24,819 nt of DNA from Pseudomonadota bacterium (GTDB lineage: Bacteria; Pseudomonadota; Gammaproteobacteria; Burkholderiales; Thiobacillaceae): positions 1 to 24,819 of the forward strand of contig JAKBJA010000080.1 in assembly GCA_021836225.1 (NCBI GenBank), written 5' to 3'. The notes below the pieces were generated by a model. It saw nothing but the letters and a program-made list of their open reading frames with translations, did not search any database and had not been told where the DNA came from. Positions 22,467-24,819 of the stretch are shown piece after piece. The translations under genes were made by a program, and so were the position numbers. Each line of letters begins with the position of its first letter. Within the stretch, counting starts at the first letter, position 1.

Positions 22467-23626
22467 ATGCCCGCTATGAGGTCGTGATCATCGGGGGCGG
22501 CATCCACGGCGTGGGCGTCGCCCAGGCCGCCGCCGTGCGCGGCTACCGCACCTTGCTCTTGGAGCAGCAGACGCTGGCGGCCGGGACCTCGAGCCGCTCC
22601 TCGAAGCTCATCCACGGGGGACTGCGCTATCTCGAGACAGGCCACGTCCGGCTCGTGCGCGAATCCCTGCGCGAGCGCGAGATCCTGCTTCGCATCGCCC
22701 CGGGGCTCGTCGAGCGCAAGGCCTTCTATATCCCCGTCTACAAGTCGTCGCGCCGCACCGCACGCCGTGTCCACATGGGCCTCTTTCTCTATCGCCTGCT
22801 CGCCTCCGACGCCAACGGGAAGTTCGAACGCCTCTCGCCCCGCGAGTGGGATGCGTTAGACGGGCTCGAGACGGCGGGCCTCAAGGCGGTCTTTCGTTAT
22901 ACGGACGCCCAGACCGACGACGTTGCCCTGACCCGCGCGGTGGCGCGTTCGGCCGAGGCCTTCGGGGCCGAGATCCGCACCGGGGCGCGCTTCATAGGCG
23001 CCGAGCGCACAACGGCCGGTTATGAACTGCGCTATGTGCACGACGGCGTCGTGATCTCGTGCCTTACCGACGTGCTCGTAAACGCCGCCGGCCCCTGGGT
23101 GGCACAGACCTTAAGCCGCATCCTGCCCGGCCCCCCACGATTGCCACACGACCTGGTCGCGGGCACGCACATCATCACCGATGGTTCCCTGACCCAGGGA
23201 TGCTACTACATCGAGGCGCCCTCCGATCGCCGGGCGATGTTCGTCCTGCCCTGGCGGGGGCGGATATTGACCGGTACGACCGAACGGCTCTACGTCGGCG
23301 ATCCGGCGCTCGTCGCGCCCACGCCAGGCGAGATCGCCTACTTGCGGGAGGGGCTCGCGGCCCATTTTCCGGGGTTGTCCACGAACGTTGTAGAAAGCTT
23401 CGCGGGCCTTAGGGTGTTGCCGAAGTCGGGGGGCGGGCTCAGTGCCCGGTCGCGCGAGACGGTGCTGTTGGCCGACGCCCCCCTGCCCCGCCTCATCAGC
23501 GTCTTCGGCGGCAAGCTCACCGGCTATCGCCATACCGCCGCATGCGTCATGGACCGCTTCACGCTCGTGCTGCCGGCGCGTGAGGCGCGGGCCGATACAC
23601 GCCGCCTCATGCTACCCGTCGACTGA
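22463..23626 (+). CDS. glpD: FAD-dependent glycerol-3-phosphate dehydrogenase, short form without C-terminal domain
   Basis: This is a 387-residue DAO-family flavoprotein. The N-terminal FAD-binding GGGIHG (11-16) in VVIIGGGIHGVGVAQAAA is followed by the GlpD signature SSKLIHGGLRYLETGHVRLV, then NAAGPWV, FVLPWRGRILTGTTE and VFGGKLTGYR near the end. It oxidises glycerol-3-phosphate to dihydroxyacetone phosphate and gives electrons to the quinone pool at the inner membrane face. Usual GlpD proteins have about 500 residues; this one stops soon after the GGKLT motif and lacks the C-terminal DAO_C domain. The end overlaps the convergent kinase gene by 15 bases, with no sign of a frameshift, so the short form seems genuine. 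Confidence 0.9.
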   Translation: MNARYEVVIIGGGIHGVGVAQAAAVRGYRTLLLEQQTLAAGTSSRSSKLIHGGLRYLETGHVRLVRESLREREILLRIAPGLVERKAFYIPVYKSSRRTARRVHMGLFLYRLLASDANGKFERLSPREWDALDGLETAGLKAVFRYTDAQTDDVALTRAVARSAEAFGAEIRTGARFIGAERTTAGYELRYVHDGVVISCLTDVLVNAAGPWVAQTLSRILPGPPRLPHDLVAGTHIITDGSLTQGCYYIEAPSDRRAMFVLPWRGRILTGTTERLYVGDPALVAPTPGEIAYLREGLAAHFPGLSTNVVESFAGLRVLPKSGGGLSARSRETVLLADAPLPRLISVFGGKLTGYRHTAACVMDRFTLVLPAREARADTRRLMLPVD

Positions 23627-24817
23627 TGCCGGCATCAGCGCGCGCCAACGCGCGCGCCGCTCTCGAAGCGGCTCATCGCCCATTGGCTGGAATACACGCC
23701 CCGTCCCGGCCGGCCAATCGCGCGGATGCCCGGCGGCGAGGAACGCAAGACCGCGGGCGGTGGCTTCACTTTCGGCGGGGCGGCGCACCACGATGCCGCT
23801 CACGTTGGCCAGCATCTGGCAAAGCCCGTCGGACATCGCCAGCCCGCCCGTGACCACCAGCGCCGCGCACGGGCCGGCAATCGCGCACAGGGCCTCGATA
23901 TTCTCCTGAATCAGAAAGACGATGCTTTCGATGAGCGCCGCGGCCTTGGCGGCCCGGGTCCCGTCACCCTCGAAGCGCGAGGAGGCATCGGGTCGCCAGT
24001 AGGGGGAGCCGAGCCCGCCCACCGCGTTGAGAAACAGCGGGCGCGGGTCGCCATCGGTGAGAAGCCGGTCGCAGTCGCGCGCCAGGTCTGGATAGGCGAG
24101 CGCCTCGCTGCCCCACGCAAGAGCCGCGCCGGCGCCGTTGACCGTGCCTTCGAGCACGTCCCGGTCCTCGCCTCCACCACGCGCCGCCGCGCTCCATAAG
24201 AGGCGCCCCTGGTCGACCGGCTGCCGTTCAAGGGGGCGCTGGAGGAACGCGCCGGTGCCGATATTGATATAGATGGTGTCGGTCCGCGGCGTCCCCTCGC
24301 AATAAAGCGCCGCGGCCTGGTCGCCGGTGAGAATGGTGAGCGGTACGAATGCCCCGCCGGCCGGTATCGCACCGAAGGGGTGGCAGGTGGGCGCGCATGA
24401 CGGCAGGGTCTCCCACGGAATCTGGAACACATCCAGAAGTTCGGGGTCCCAGTCCTGCCGCTCATGCGCCCAAAGCAGCGTGCGCGCGGCATTCGCCGGA
24501 TCCACGACCAGCGCCCGCGGCACCACCGAGCGAAATACCAGAAAGCTTCCCAGGGGGCCCATGGCGAGATGGCCGGCCTTGAAGGCCGCCTTGACCGCCG
24601 GCAGGTTATCGAGGCACCAGCGCATCTTCGGGGCGCCATAGTGGGGGGAGAGCCGCAGCCCGGTTCGTTGCGTTATGAGCGGCGCGTGGTCCCCATAGGC
24701 GGGCATGAGCGCGGCCGCGCGCCGGTCCTGCCAGCTCAAGACGGGCGACAATGCCGTCCCGGTGCGGGTATCCCAGCACACCGTGCTCGAGCGTTGGGTC
24801 GCGAGGCCGGCCGCCGC
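23612..24817 (-). CDS. FGGY-family carbohydrate kinase, glycerol kinase-like, N-terminus outside window
   Basis: The minus-strand frame is open to the right edge, where it reads AAGLATQRSSTVCWDTRTG, the FGGY N-domain segment of the glycerol kinase type (IaNQRETtV.WD). The GTG at 24781 is therefore internal. Further motifs: LSWQDRRAAALMP, LTGDQAAALYCEG with the catalytic Asp, YINIGTGAFLQ (phosphate-binding turn), VNGAGAALAWG, GGLGSPYWRPDA and ALVVTGGLAMSDGLCQMLA (adenosine motif). It phosphorylates a polyol or sugar. The substrate is probably glycerol, given the convergent dehydrogenase, but the sequence departs from classical GlpK, so other polyols are possible. About 70 residues seem to be missing. 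The 3' end overlaps glpD tail to tail. Confidence 0.85.
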   Translation of the reverse strand, partial: AAAGLATQRSSTVCWDTRTGTALSPVLSWQDRRAAALMPAYGDHAPLITQRTGLRLSPHYGAPKMRWCLDNLPAVKAAFKAGHLAMGPLGSFLVFRSVVPRALVVDPANAARTLLWAHERQDWDPELLDVFQIPWETLPSCAPTCHPFGAIPAGGAFVPLTILTGDQAAALYCEGTPRTDTIYINIGTGAFLQRPLERQPVDQGRLLWSAAARGGGEDRDVLEGTVNGAGAALAWGSEALAYPDLARDCDRLLTDGDPRPLFLNAVGGLGSPYWRPDASSRFEGDGTRAAKAAALIESIVFLIQENIEALCAIAGPCAALVVTGGLAMSDGLCQMLANVSGIVVRRPAESEATARGLAFLAAGHPRDWPAGTGRVFQPMGDEPLRERRARWRALMPASVDG

Positions 24818-24819
24818 GA

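Overview
The window is a GC-rich bacterial chromosome segment. The protein families point to a proteobacterium, possibly a chemolithotrophic gamma- or betaproteobacterium, but no rRNA or marker gene fixes the taxon. It falls into three zones: a defence island (about 1-9,970), a mobile-element zone (about 9,970-21,300) and a host metabolic block (about 21,735-24,819). The metabolic block looks visibly more GC-rich than the defence island.

Defence island. Eight or nine genes lie on the plus strand with overlaps or gaps of a few bases, like one long operon: the 3' end of a nucleotidyltransferase-like gene, an Mrr-type PD-(D/E)xK endonuclease, an OLD-family ATPase/TOPRIM nuclease (GajA-like), a UvrD-type helicase (GajB-like), a probable 34-aa ORF, an Abi/HEPN-like protein, a long catalytically inactive prokaryotic Argonaute, a DpnII/MboI-type PD-(D/E)xK nuclease overlapping the Argonaute gene, and a small Tudor-like gene broken by a one-base frameshift. 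The Gabija-like pair and the Argonaute-nuclease pair each resemble known systems. Their packing into one apparent transcription unit, with the HEPN-like gene and small ORF as connectors, is the most interesting feature of the window.

Mobile-element zone. Four insertion sequences of different families lie here: IS630 (frameshifted transposase), an IS21 element carrying a KfrA-like DNA-binding gene with a four-copy 8-bp repeat array upstream, a decayed IS3 element, and an IS110-family (IS1111 group) element whose short non-coding end may encode a guide (seek/bridge) RNA. Between them sit a GFA-family gene, a mobile mystery protein A/B pair (XRE regulator plus Fic protein) with a clear promoter overlaid by two direct repeats, and a GT4 glycosyltransferase. 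GC-rich palindromes and a 13-bp inverted repeat surround the IS1111 element.

Metabolic block. A glycerophosphodiester phosphodiesterase overlaps a short GlpD-type glycerol-3-phosphate dehydrogenase, and a convergent FGGY (glycerol kinase-like) gene runs off the right edge. Together they could recycle glycerol, glycerophosphodiesters and glycerol-3-phosphate into dihydroxyacetone phosphate.
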